Shown here one piece after another: positions 8,501-16,240 of a stretch of 64,000 bases of DNA (position 1 is the stretch's first letter; each line of letters opens with the position of its first letter). Under the pieces are notes generated by a model that saw only the letters and a program-made list of their open reading frames with translations, searched no databases and was not told where the DNA came from. A program made the position numbers and the translations under genes. The stretch lies in the NCBI GenBank assembly GCA_016710595.1, contig JADJVM010000008.1:930001-994000 (forward strand), in the 5' to 3' direction. This DNA comes from Niastella sp. GTDB taxonomy: Bacteria > Bacteroidota > Bacteroidia > Chitinophagales > Chitinophagaceae.

Positions 8501-10070
8501 CAATGGCATCACCACCGGGTAAAGGCCCTGTAACGAATTGGCCTGCCAGGATGGTTGATAAACGGGGGAAAGTACGTGTGGGTGAACTGGTTGGTAAAAA
8601 ACTTAACCAGTTTGGCCCGGTAGGTTTAGTAATATAAGCACGGCTATTATTTCCTGTTTGGCCGGTACCATCATTATTTTGTTCCCAGCAATAAGTTAAT
8701 GCATCACCGGGATTCGCATCTGTAGCAGACCCGGTAAGTGCAAATGGCGTACTGATAGGAATAATATAATTACTCATGGGTGCTACAACGGGAGTTGCAT
8801 TTGTTGCTGTAATATTTGTTGTAACCGGGCAAGTTTTAAATTGCAGGTTATTCTGTATCTGTTCAATTGTAGTTTCATGATACATGGCAATGGAGTGTGG
8901 CGCTACATCCACGCTGGTAATACCTGCATAGCCCATAATGGTAATACCCGAACCTACTTCTTTATTTACACCTGTACCCTCAGTACTCATTGAAAAAGTA
9001 TGGTTTCCGCCCAATTGATGGCCTACTTCATGAACCACATAGTCAATATCAAAATTATCCCCCTGGGGTATCCCATCTGCCGGGGAGGTAATACCGCTTC
9101 CTTTATTGGTACCACATACACAACCAATACAACCGGCATTACCGCCACCACCGGAAGCACCAAACATGTGGCCTATATCGTAATTGGCTGCACCAATTAC
9201 TGTTGTTAAAGTACTTTGTAATTGTGCATTCCATTGGCTTAAATTAGTTGAATACGGATCTGTATTGGGATCATAATAAATAACCTGGTCAGTATTTGCA
9301 ATTAAATTTAAATGCAATGCCAGATCCCTTTCATACATCCCATTACAACGGGTTAGTGTGGCATTATACGCTGCTAAAACCAACCCTACCTGTGTGGCAT
9401 TAAAAGCTCCAAAATAATTGGAATATTCTCCATTACAAGATTGGGCTAAACGCATCGTCTTTAATTCACCCGCAGAACTATTCGTATAGTTGTTATTAAG
9501 CACTTTTGCATTTAATTCTGTAGTAAATTTTTCTTCTACGGTAGAACAAGTCCACGGTAATGGGCCGGACTGGCGGCTTGGGTTAAAAACTGCATATACA
9601 GTACCATCAACAGAATATTGTTCAATATATTCATTGGGCTTACCCAACCTAAAAACCATTGTTTGGATGCCCTGGGGTGAGATACTGATTTTTAAAGATG
9701 CATATTTATCAGTAATACCTTTACCGGAATATGCCCTTATTTCTGGGAACCTTGCTTGTAATGCAGGTTCAAAATTAGAAGCTTCAAATACTTCAAATTG
9801 TTCTACATTACCCTCTACATTGGGTAAGCTTATAATTGCAGAACGACTGCTGGGATGTTCACCAACAATTGAAAACAATTCTGCTTGTAGTGGTTGAAGA
9901 TTTAAAGTAAATAACTTAAACTCTTTTGGAAACGATTGCCTGCTTACTGCATGGTTCGCATTGATTGTTCCTGGCCGGGCCGTATTAGCTGACCAATAAG
10001 TATCCGTTTGCGCATACGTAAATATAGATACCAACAAGAACAATACTGAAAATAGTAAAGATTTTCTCAT
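5562..10070 (-). CDS. Secreted reprolysin-like zinc metalloprotease with six Ig-like repeats and a T9SS sorting domain
   Basis: This 1502-residue secreted protein has a signal peptide (1-20, ending TYAQ), a propeptide-like region to about residue 200, and a metalloprotease domain with HEVGHQLGGNH. That gives zinc ligands H347, H351 and H357 and catalytic E348, followed by a Met-turn IMGYAG. After linker domains (about 430-770) come six Ig-like repeats of ~90 residues (about 775-1325). Each carries a YQWQ core, a GAT turn, a spaced cysteine pair in most copies, and a final LTV strand. The last ~80 residues (YPNPTKGQF ... SAGTYMVEV ... GKVFKK) are a type A sorting domain for the type IX system. 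It probably degrades extracellular protein or is displayed on the surface. Substrate unknown. A strong terminator follows. Confidence 0.9.
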   Translation of the reverse strand: MRKSLLFSVLFLLVSIFTYAQTDTYWSANTARPGTINANHAVSRQSFPKEFKLFTLNLQPLQAELFSIVGEHPSSRSAIISLPNVEGNVEQFEVFEASNFEPALQARFPEIRAYSGKGITDKYASLKISISPQGIQTMVFRLGKPNEYIEQYSVDGTVYAVFNPSRQSGPLPWTCSTVEEKFTTELNAKVLNNNYTNSSAGELKTMRLAQSCNGEYSNYFGAFNATQVGLVLAAYNATLTRCNGMYERDLALHLNLIANTDQVIYYDPNTDPYSTNLSQWNAQLQSTLTTVIGAANYDIGHMFGASGGGGNAGCIGCVCGTNKGSGITSPADGIPQGDNFDIDYVVHEVGHQLGGNHTFSMSTEGTGVNKEVGSGITIMGYAGITSVDVAPHSIAMYHETTIEQIQNNLQFKTCPVTTNITATNATPVVAPMSNYIIPISTPFALTGSATDANPGDALTYCWEQNNDGTGQTGNNSRAYITKPTGPNWLSFLPTSSPTRTFPRLSTILAGQFVTGPLPGGDAIASIEALSSIGRTLNFRLTVRDNSPYISAPPVSVGQTAYTDVVVTVNAASGPFKVTSPNTPVSWFAGSSQTITWDVANTTAAPVSCSNVNILLSTDGGLTFPTTLAANTTNDGSEVVTLPGTITTTARVKIESVGNIFFDISDANFSITLPPSGFTFTTPAAVNVSCGGGANANSTVATVASGGFTTPINLTVSGAPSGTTASVTPNPLTPGSSATVTLTGVNTLVPGTYNISLNGIAGASNQTVLVPFVVQPGAAPTIQTAPASQGICEGNNVSFSVVTSGAAVTSYQWQVSTNGGVSWSDIAGATTSSYTITGATSALNNNQYHVIINGQCGTVTSAAATLTVSLSPVISAQPQNVLQCAGSAASFSVTASGAGLTYQWQQSTDAGATWTDIVGATSATYNIASVANGMDGYQYRVNVTGTCSVTATTSSTATLTVGNASSITSQPTSTILCVGANASFTVAATGTNLTYQWQVSTDGGTTWTDVTGATAATLSLSNVTAGMNNNQYHALVYSCTPVPIVSNAATLTVNTPVSFGTQPSDATVCATNAASFTAAANGTGLSYQWQYATSCTGSFSDITGATSASYNLASAQVSNAGAYHVIVTGACGAVTSNCVNLTVNTPVVVSAQPVDASVCLPANTASFSVTASGTAVSYQWQVSINGTLWTNVIGATSSTLNLTGLTAAMNGYKYRVQLSGTCSAAFNSSVATLQVNTPVNITSQPQSAVRCTGEDVSFSVAATGSTITYQWQVSINNGPFVNIANATGTSISFTHLGIMQNGYRYRVIVSGVPCGAVISDIASLTVNQTPSAVLTLASGNVINPYIRAGLYVTVAPAMGNYGYSWIKEGQPWPAFSGSSVDLNGDDFGSYSAVVTNLTTGCSTTTNEVTLKAVGSNLVFIYPNPTKGQFIVRFYNKVNNAVSADRFVNVYSSTGQRVWSKKYNVTGPYGRMDVDISNLSAGTYMVEVKDANGKKLGAGKVFKK
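6095..7745 (-). repeat. Six tandem Ig-like repeats inside the metalloprotease gene
   Basis: Six consecutive units of roughly 270 bp each encode one Ig-like domain. The YQWQ-encoding segment recurs in every unit; on the plus strand it reads as variants of acctgccattggta. The amino-acid pattern is C...SF-V-A-G---TYQWQ-S---G--W--I-GAT ... Y-V-V-G-C ... ATLTV. The units differ by many substitutions, so they are diverged internal duplications and not recent copies. Confidence 0.8.
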
Positions 10071-10328
10071 ATTAATTTTGCTTTTTAGGAGTTACGAAAT
10101 TATTGTATTTTAACATTAAAATAAGATAAGGAGCCATTTATTCTCAAAATAATTTTACGATCATATAAATGTTGCTGTCTTTATACACATGTTTTACAAA
10201 AATTGAAGAACCAGCCTGTTTTATTTGATAAATTTTTGTATTCACCAGCCCTTTATACAGATTATCAAAACTGATAATCGGTAAAAATCATAAACCCATT
10301 AAATAATATTATTAAATAAGCTGAAAAA

Positions 10329-12821
10329 TTGAAGGAGAAAAAAATAAAATCCAATATTGGCCTCAATATCCTCACAAAATGGATGGGTAAACATCAAAAA
10401 AAAGCTTTCCGCTTTCAATTACAAACCTGGCAAGCCATTGCCCAGGGAAAATCAGGGCTTGTAAATGCACCAACCGGTTTTGGAAAAACATATTCCGTAT
10501 TTTTTGGCGTACTGATCCATTTTATTGATCAACACCCCGAAACTTATCGGATCCAAACAAAAAATGGTTTACAGCTTTTATGGATCACACCACTGAGGGC
10601 ACTTGCCAAAGATATTGGCCGGGCTATGGAAGAAGTACTTACAGAACTGGAAATTCCCTGGAAAGTATCTATCCGAAATGGAGATACCCCTGTTTCTGAA
10701 AGGCAGAAACAAAAAAACAATATGCCTGAGATACTCATCATCACACCCGAAAGCCTTCATTTATTATTTGCTCAAAAAAACAATAGTTCCCTGTTTGAAA
10801 AATTATTTTGTATTGCCATAGATGAATGGCATGAACTGATGGGAAGTAAAAGAGGTGTACAAACTGAACTTGCAATAAGCCACCTGGTACAATTAAAGGA
10901 AATATCAAAACACCCAAAACCTTTGCTTTGGGGTATTTCGGCAACCATTGGAAATTTAGATCAGGCGATGCAGGTATTAACATGGCCGCTGGGAGAAGAT
11001 AAAAATTGCATGATCATTACAGCAGACCTGCATAAAAAAATTGAATTGGAATCTATAATTCCAGATCCCATTGAAAAATATCCCTGGGCCGGCCACCTGG
11101 GTTTACATCTTGCTGAATTTATCTTACCCGTTTTAGATACACATAAAACCACACTCATATTTATCAATACCCGTGGTATGAGTGAACGATGGTATCAACA
11201 CTTGTTAAATATTTCACCCGGCCTTGCGGGGGCAATAGCATTACATCATGGCAGCATAGAACCAGAAATGCGTATGTGGGTAGAAGATGCTTTGCATAGT
11301 GGTACCTTATCTGCAGTTGTATGTACAGCCAGCCTCGATTTGGGTGTAGATTTCCGGCCCGTAGAAATGGTTGTGCAGGTAGGGTCCCCTAAGGGTGTTG
11401 CCCGTTTTTTGCAAAGGGCCGGACGTAGTGGCCACCAACCGGGTGAAACAAGTAAAATTTTATTTTTACCTACCCACTCATTAGAATTATTAGAAGCCGC
11501 TGCATTAAGTGAAGCCATGGCTACACAATTTATTGAAAGCCGTGAACCATTACAATTGTGTTACGATGTATTGATACAGTTTTTAGGAACGCTTGCAGTG
11601 GGAGAAGGATTTTACAAACAGCAAATATTTAAAGAAATAACCGCTACCCATTGCTTTGCCTCATTGCCTTATGATAGCTTCTTACAAGTGTTGCACTTTA
11701 TTACACAGGGAGGAAAAGCCCTACAGCAATATGATGATTTTAAAAAAGTGGAAGTACTGGATGGGCTATATAAAATTAATAACCGGCGAATTGCCATGCG
11801 CCACCGCTTACATATCGGAACCATTGTAAGTGATGCCATGCTTAAAGTAAAATTGATTAGTGGAACTTATATCGGCGTTATTGAAGAATGGTTTATCAGC
11901 CGGCTGAACCCTGGAGATGTATTTACGCTGGCCGGGCGAAATTTAGAATTTATCCGAATTAAAGATATGACGGTGCAGGTACGTAAGAGTAATGCCAACA
12001 AATCAATAGTACCCAGTTGGAATGGGGGACGGATGCCTTTAAGTGCAAACCTTGGTTTTATGTTGAGGAAAAAACTAAATGATGCAGCAGAAAAAAAATA
12101 CACTAAAAAAGATAAAGAGCTTACTGCCCTGGAACCGTTATTTGAAACTCAAAAAAAATTATCGCATTTGCCCTTGCAGGATGAATTGCTTATTGAACAC
12201 ATTTATACCAAAGACGGTTACCATCTTTTTGTATATCCATTTGAAGGCAGGCTGGTACATGAAGCTATGGCGGCATTACTGGCATTTAGGTTATCACAAA
12301 TTACACCTATCAGTTTCTCAATAGCGATGAATGATTACGGGTTTGAATTATTAAGCGATCAAGCAATACCATTAGACGATACCAATGTATATGAACTGTT
12401 CAGTGAAGAAAATTTATTGAATGATATACAAAGAAGTGTAAATGCCAGCGAAATGGCAAGGCGAAAGTTTAGGGATATTGCCGTAATTGGCGGCCTGGTA
12501 TTTAAAGGGATGCCCGGCGAACATATTAAGCAAAAACATTTACAAAGCTCTGCTTCATTATTGTTTAATGTATTCCAGGAATATGATCCCGGTAATTTGT
12601 TATTAAGGCAGGCGTATAACGAAGTAATGGAACAACAAATGGATGAACCCCGCTTAAGAAATATGCTAAAGCGCATACAGCAAGGCAAAATAATCATTCG
12701 GTACCCTGGCCAGTTAACGCCGTTTTGTTTTCCTATAAAAGTAGATAGTATGCGGGAACATATCAGTTCAGAAAAATTAGAAGACAGGATTTTAAAAATG
12801 CAAATGCAGCTAAGCAAATAA
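10329..12821 (+). CDS. Lhr-like DEXH-box helicase (ligase-associated DNA damage response type)
   Basis: This 830-residue superfamily 2 helicase has motif I APTGFGKT (47-54), motif II DEWH (165-168), GISAT as motif III, a helicase C domain with TASLDLGVDFRPVE and QRAGRSGH, and the Lhr-type winged-helix and C-terminal region. Length and the FQLQTWQAI Q-motif-like start match the helicase encoded with an ATP-dependent ligase, a PdeM-type phosphoesterase and an exonuclease in DNA damage clusters. None of those partners is adjacent here. The start is a TTG at 10329; an in-frame stop lies 4 codons upstream and the first ATG is codon 19, so the TTG is the longer option and the true start could be 10383. 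Confidence 0.85.
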   Translation: MKEKKIKSNIGLNILTKWMGKHQKKAFRFQLQTWQAIAQGKSGLVNAPTGFGKTYSVFFGVLIHFIDQHPETYRIQTKNGLQLLWITPLRALAKDIGRAMEEVLTELEIPWKVSIRNGDTPVSERQKQKNNMPEILIITPESLHLLFAQKNNSSLFEKLFCIAIDEWHELMGSKRGVQTELAISHLVQLKEISKHPKPLLWGISATIGNLDQAMQVLTWPLGEDKNCMIITADLHKKIELESIIPDPIEKYPWAGHLGLHLAEFILPVLDTHKTTLIFINTRGMSERWYQHLLNISPGLAGAIALHHGSIEPEMRMWVEDALHSGTLSAVVCTASLDLGVDFRPVEMVVQVGSPKGVARFLQRAGRSGHQPGETSKILFLPTHSLELLEAAALSEAMATQFIESREPLQLCYDVLIQFLGTLAVGEGFYKQQIFKEITATHCFASLPYDSFLQVLHFITQGGKALQQYDDFKKVEVLDGLYKINNRRIAMRHRLHIGTIVSDAMLKVKLISGTYIGVIEEWFISRLNPGDVFTLAGRNLEFIRIKDMTVQVRKSNANKSIVPSWNGGRMPLSANLGFMLRKKLNDAAEKKYTKKDKELTALEPLFETQKKLSHLPLQDELLIEHIYTKDGYHLFVYPFEGRLVHEAMAALLAFRLSQITPISFSIAMNDYGFELLSDQAIPLDDTNVYELFSEENLLNDIQRSVNASEMARRKFRDIAVIGGLVFKGMPGEHIKQKHLQSSASLLFNVFQEYDPGNLLLRQAYNEVMEQQMDEPRLRNMLKRIQQGKIIIRYPGQLTPFCFPIKVDSMREHISSEKLEDRILKMQMQLSK

Positions 12822-12851
12822 TATATTTACATCATACAGTTCATGCTGCTG

Positions 12852-13664
12852 TTAAATACTCACATTAAAATCCCGCAAGGCATCATTTAAACTTGTTTTT
12901 AAATCGGTAGATTCTTTTCTTTTACCAATAATCAACGCACAACCCACGCCATATTCTCCTGCTGTAAATTTTTTAGGATAAGTACCAGGTATTACCACAC
13001 TTCTTGCCGGCACCAAACCCCTTGTTTCAACAGGCTCTTTACCAGTCACATCAATAATCTTAGTACTTTGGGTAAGTACCACATTAGCGCCCAGTACAGC
13101 CTCTTTTTCTACCCTCACCCCCTCTACTACAATACAACGGCTCCCAATAAAACAACCATCTTCAATAATTACCGGGTTGGCTTGCAAAGGCTCCAGTACA
13201 CCCCCAATACCTACGCCCCCACTCAGGTGTACCCCTTTGCCAATCTGTGCACAACTACCTACTGTAGCCCAGGTATCTACCATAGTTCCTTCATCTACAT
13301 AAGCGCCAATATTTACATACGATGGCATTAAGACAACATTTTTTGCTAAATATGATCCATAGCGTGCAATGGCATGTGGAACTGCACGCACTCCAAGTTC
13401 TTTATAATTTTTCTTAAGCAACATCTTATCATAAAATTCAAATGGCCCCAATTCCCAGGTTTGCATTTGCTGTATGCCAAAATATAATAAGATGGCTTGT
13501 TTCACCCATTCATTTACCTGCCATCCATTTTCAGTGGGTTCCGCTGTGCGCAAATTTCCTTTATCTACTTCTTCAATTACTGCTTTTACTGCATTAGCAT
13601 AAGCCTCCTGCTGCAAAAGTTCCCGTTTTGCCCATGCGGCTAAAATACTTTCCTGTAAACTCAT
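12852..13664 (-). CDS. dapD: 2,3,4,5-tetrahydropyridine-2,6-dicarboxylate N-succinyltransferase
   Basis: DapD transfers succinyl from succinyl-CoA to tetrahydrodipicolinate in the succinylase branch of lysine and meso-diaminopimelate synthesis, feeding peptidoglycan. The product (270 residues from ATG 13664) shows an N-terminal helical domain and the left-handed beta-helix built from hexapeptide repeats, with MPSYVNIGAYVDEGTMVDTWATVGSCAQIG and GGVGIGGVLEP (split here as recognisable parts of one core), then SRCIVVEGV. An in-frame TTG six codons upstream lies inside a -7 promoter box, so I chose the ATG. It is convergent with the helicase gene and divergent from the heptosyltransferase. No other dap gene is nearby. 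Confidence 0.95.
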   Translation of the reverse strand: MSLQESILAAWAKRELLQQEAYANAVKAVIEEVDKGNLRTAEPTENGWQVNEWVKQAILLYFGIQQMQTWELGPFEFYDKMLLKKNYKELGVRAVPHAIARYGSYLAKNVVLMPSYVNIGAYVDEGTMVDTWATVGSCAQIGKGVHLSGGVGIGGVLEPLQANPVIIEDGCFIGSRCIVVEGVRVEKEAVLGANVVLTQSTKIIDVTGKEPVETRGLVPARSVVIPGTYPKKFTAGEYGVGCALIIGKRKESTDLKTSLNDALRDFNVSI

Positions 13665-13679
13665 GTTAGATATTTTTTG

Positions 13680-13687
13680 CAAACTTA
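13680..13687 (-). promoter_or_regulatory. dapD promoter, -7 box TAAGTTTG
   Basis: TAAGTTTG on the minus strand fits TAnnTTTG. A TTG on the same strand at 13711-13713 lies 23 bp upstream, at the long end of the usual spacing. The ATG at 13664 is 15 bp below the box, giving a leader of about 10 nt. The 52-bp gap to the divergent heptosyltransferase must hold both promoters. Confidence 0.55.
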
Positions 13688-13716
13688 ATCAATAAAAACC
13701 TTCATTTTTGCAATGC

Positions 13717-14721
13717 ATGACGCAGGTAAAAAACATACTCATCAGGTTGCCCAACTGGCTGGGAGATATGGTAATGGCAACTCCATTAGTGTCAGCCATC
13801 CGGCAACATTACCCGCAAGCGGAGATAGATTTTATTGCCAAAAAAGGGCTTGATTTTTTATTGGATTTTTTTCCGGCTCCCCATCAAAAATATATTTTTG
13901 ATAAATCAACATACCCCGGTATCATGGGCGCTACAAAATTTGGAAAAGAAATTTCACGGCAAAAAAAATATGACCTGTTTTTCTGCATGCCCGATTCCAT
14001 TTCATCTGCTGTAATGGCCCGGGCTACCGGCGCTACCAAAAGGATTGGCTTTCGTAAAGAATTAAGAAACAGCCTGCTTACCCATGCTTATAAAAAGCCA
14101 AAAGACCTGCACCGTGTAGAAGAATATGCCAATCTCTTAGAACAATTTATCCAACAAAAAATAAGTATTCCACCGGTTGCATTAACGATTACAAAATCTG
14201 GCACAAAACATTTTAACGAACCCTATTGGGTGATCAATATTAATTCAGAAGCATCTTCCCGGAGGTTGCCTGCATCAAAAGCTGTAAGCATCATCAATAC
14301 CATCAGGAAAATTACCCCGGCATTAATTGTTCTTATTGGCAGCCCGAAAGAAAGTGAATTTATAAATGAAGTATTTGAACAATTAACAACAAAAGAAAAA
14401 ATCATTTCACTCGCCGGCAAAACAAGTATTACCGAATTAGCCGGTTTATTATCTCATGCCACAATAATGCTTACTACAGATAGTGGCCCGGCCCATGTAT
14501 CCAACGCTCTAAGCACACCCACACTGGTTTTGTTTGGTGCAGGGAATGAAAAAAATACAGGCCCATTCAATAAGAATAACAGTTGTGTAATAAGGTTAGG
14601 ACAATTACCTTGCGAACCCTGCACAAATAATGTTTGCAAAATATATGGCATACCTGAATGTTTATTGCAACTTGATGAAAACATAATTGCGGCCTCCGCT
14701 TTACAACTTTTAAAAAAATAA
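13717..14721 (+). CDS. Glycosyltransferase family 9 (LPS heptosyltransferase type)
   Basis: This 334-residue GT9 protein has the two-domain GT-B layout. It opens with ILIRLPNWLGDMVMATPLV, the acceptor-side motif typical of heptosyltransferase II (WaaF). The donor site is DSGPAHVSNALSTPTLVLFG near residue 250, followed by a cysteine-rich CEPC-C-C segment. Such enzymes add ADP-heptose to the inner core of lipopolysaccharide at the cytoplasmic face. The ATG at 13717 is preferred over the TTG at 13708, which lies in a CATTTTTG promoter-like box. The TsaC-like gene follows after 3 bp, so the two are probably co-transcribed. Donor sugar specificity cannot be read from the sequence. Confidence 0.87.
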   Translation: MTQVKNILIRLPNWLGDMVMATPLVSAIRQHYPQAEIDFIAKKGLDFLLDFFPAPHQKYIFDKSTYPGIMGATKFGKEISRQKKYDLFFCMPDSISSAVMARATGATKRIGFRKELRNSLLTHAYKKPKDLHRVEEYANLLEQFIQQKISIPPVALTITKSGTKHFNEPYWVININSEASSRRLPASKAVSIINTIRKITPALIVLIGSPKESEFINEVFEQLTTKEKIISLAGKTSITELAGLLSHATIMLTTDSGPAHVSNALSTPTLVLFGAGNEKNTGPFNKNNSCVIRLGQLPCEPCTNNVCKIYGIPECLLQLDENIIAASALQLLKK

Positions 14722-14724
14722 GTT

Positions 14725-15294
14725 TTGATATTTGAAGACGATATCGCAGCTTGTCTCACCGTTTTAAAAAAAGGGGGCATTATTTTATACCCTACGGATA
14801 CCGTATGGGGTATTGGTTGCGATGCTACCAATGAAAAAGCAGTTCAAAAAATATATGCGTTAAAAAAAAGGCAGCTTGATAAAAGTATGATCATTTTACT
14901 AAGCCGTGAAACTGATATTTTACAATATAGTAACCAGGATTATCCTAAAATATTTGACTACATCAAAGATGCAAACAACCCGGTAACCATAATTTATAAG
15001 AATGCAAAAAAACTGGCAAAAAACCTGGTAAGTACCGATGGGAGTATTGGCATTAGGATCGTAAAAGATAAATTTTGTAAAACATTAATCGAACTTTTAG
15101 GGAAGCCACTTGTAAGCACTTCCTCTAACATTAGCGGGTACCCTCCCCCGGCTAATTTCAGAGATATAGATATTGAAATTAAAAACGGGGTCGACTATAT
15201 TGTTCGCCATCGTCAGGATGATGTTGCCATTGCCAAACCCAGTACCGTGGTTACCATTGGTGAAGATGGAAAAATTATTATTTTACGGCCTTAA
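14725..15294 (+). CDS. L-threonylcarbamoyladenylate synthase family (TsaC/Sua5/YrdC)
   Basis: The 189-residue protein has the YrdC fold: ILYPTDTVWGIGCDAT near residues 19-34, a KxR pair (KKRQLDKSM) and STSSNISGYPPP near residue 133. TsaC makes threonylcarbamoyl-AMP from threonine, bicarbonate and ATP, the first step of the t6A37 modification of ANN-decoding tRNAs. YciO-type paralogues share these motifs, so the exact activity is probable and not certain. The start is a TTG three bases after the upstream stop; no ATG lies near the beginning. The stop overlaps the stop of the convergent PorT-like gene inside one TTAA. Confidence 0.82.
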   Translation: MIFEDDIAACLTVLKKGGIILYPTDTVWGIGCDATNEKAVQKIYALKKRQLDKSMIILLSRETDILQYSNQDYPKIFDYIKDANNPVTIIYKNAKKLAKNLVSTDGSIGIRIVKDKFCKTLIELLGKPLVSTSSNISGYPPPANFRDIDIEIKNGVDYIVRHRQDDVAIAKPSTVVTIGEDGKIIILRP

Positions 15295-15872
15295 AATGCA
15301 ATGCCTATTCCTAATTGAAAACCCTGGCTTTTCCATTTCTCCTTATTATCAATATCATTGAGGTTTGTTAATCCCAATGCATAACGGCCATATATCTTAA
15401 ATTTAGAAACATTTATTTGTACGCCGCCAAGCATACTAAAATCACCTTCTTTAAATGCCTGCTGGCCTGTTTGCAATAAATTTTTATCGGCGCTTTTTAA
15501 AATACCAAATTGCGGCCCGGCCTGTAAATAGATAAAGGGGTTCAATTTATAATTTAAAATTAAAGGGATTTTAAAATACCTCAGTTTAGCGCCTTTCATA
15601 TTTCCGAATTTATAAACATCGCTATAATTACTGCTCGTATCAATATTTACCGAACTAAATAAAAATTCGGGTTGTATTGAGAATTTTGATGAAAGGCTGA
15701 TTTCTGAAAATATTCCTAAATGGTAACCATAAGAAAATTGTTCACTAAAAGATTTGCTGTTGATCTTTTGAATATCGGTACCTGCTTTTACACCAAATTG
15801 AAAACCTTGCGCCAGGCAAGAAGCACTTAAAATAGAGAAAGCAAGGGCCAGGGGGAGCATTTTGTTTTTCAT
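15291..15872 (-). CDS. PorT-like outer-membrane beta-barrel protein, second paralogue
   Basis: The 193-residue product has a signal peptide (MKNKMLPLALAFSILSASCLAQ). It has a cysteine near the signal end, but the LSASCLAQ context fits signal peptidase I at LAQ better than a lipobox. A barrel follows, opening with FQFGVKAGTD and containing SIQPEFLFSS and YLQAGPQFG. The C-terminal GLTNLNDIDNKEKWKSQ block parallels the protein at 2014-2640, which marks the two as paralogues. The function is unknown; it is an outer-membrane protein by family. The stop overlaps that of the TsaC-like gene (TTAA at 15291-15294). The next gene upstream is divergent. Confidence 0.75.
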   Translation of the reverse strand: MKNKMLPLALAFSILSASCLAQGFQFGVKAGTDIQKINSKSFSEQFSYGYHLGIFSEISLSSKFSIQPEFLFSSVNIDTSSNYSDVYKFGNMKGAKLRYFKIPLILNYKLNPFIYLQAGPQFGILKSADKNLLQTGQQAFKEGDFSMLGGVQINVSKFKIYGRYALGLTNLNDIDNKEKWKSQGFQLGIGIAF

Positions 15873-16020
15873 GAAATTTTATTTTCTATATTGATAATGG
15901 GTTTTCTTGCAAAGCCAATCTTTGTACCAAATTAATTATTGATAGCGATGTAGCTTGTTAAAAAAACAATAAAGCATATAAAAATAAGATACCGATAGCT
16001 GTAAAAAGTTTAAAATAAGG

Positions 16021-16051
16021 TTTGTTAATAACATGAAATAGCGTACCTTTG
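16021..16051 (+). promoter_or_regulatory. Promoter of the DEAD-box helicase gene
   Basis: TTTG at 16021-16024, a 19-bp spacer and TACCTTTG at 16044-16051 form a full Bacteroidota sigma-A promoter. The start of transcription should be near 16057, about 180 nt before the ATG at 16241. The stretch 15873-16020 upstream holds nothing else I can recognise. Confidence 0.8.
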
Positions 16052-16056
16052 CGGCG

Positions 16057-16240
16057 GTTTTTACAATTTTAGAATTGCATGACGTGCTAAGATGCTGTTG
16101 ATAACAGTGTAAGAGTTATCTCCTCTTTTTTTTCTCTCCAACGGCCGGAGCATAACATGTAACCAGAAACAATTTTTTGTGATGATACATGTTATTGCCA
16201 ACGCAAATGCAGGGCGTCACTTTATTTTAAACATTATTAC
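16057..16240 (+). other. Long structured 5' leader of the DEAD-box helicase gene
   Basis: This leader of about 180 nt contains a perfect 10-bp inverted repeat, ATAACATGTA (16152-16161) with TACATGTTAT (16186-16195). It encloses a 24-nt loop that can itself pair ACAA with TTGT. A distant TGACG (16080-16084) can pair with CGTCA (16215-16219) to close the whole domain. A pyrimidine-rich run (TCTCCTCTTTTTTTTCTCTCC) lies between. Long leaders on RNA helicase genes are known to control cold-shock or autoregulated expression in other bacteria. Here regulation is an inference from the folding potential only. Confidence 0.5.
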
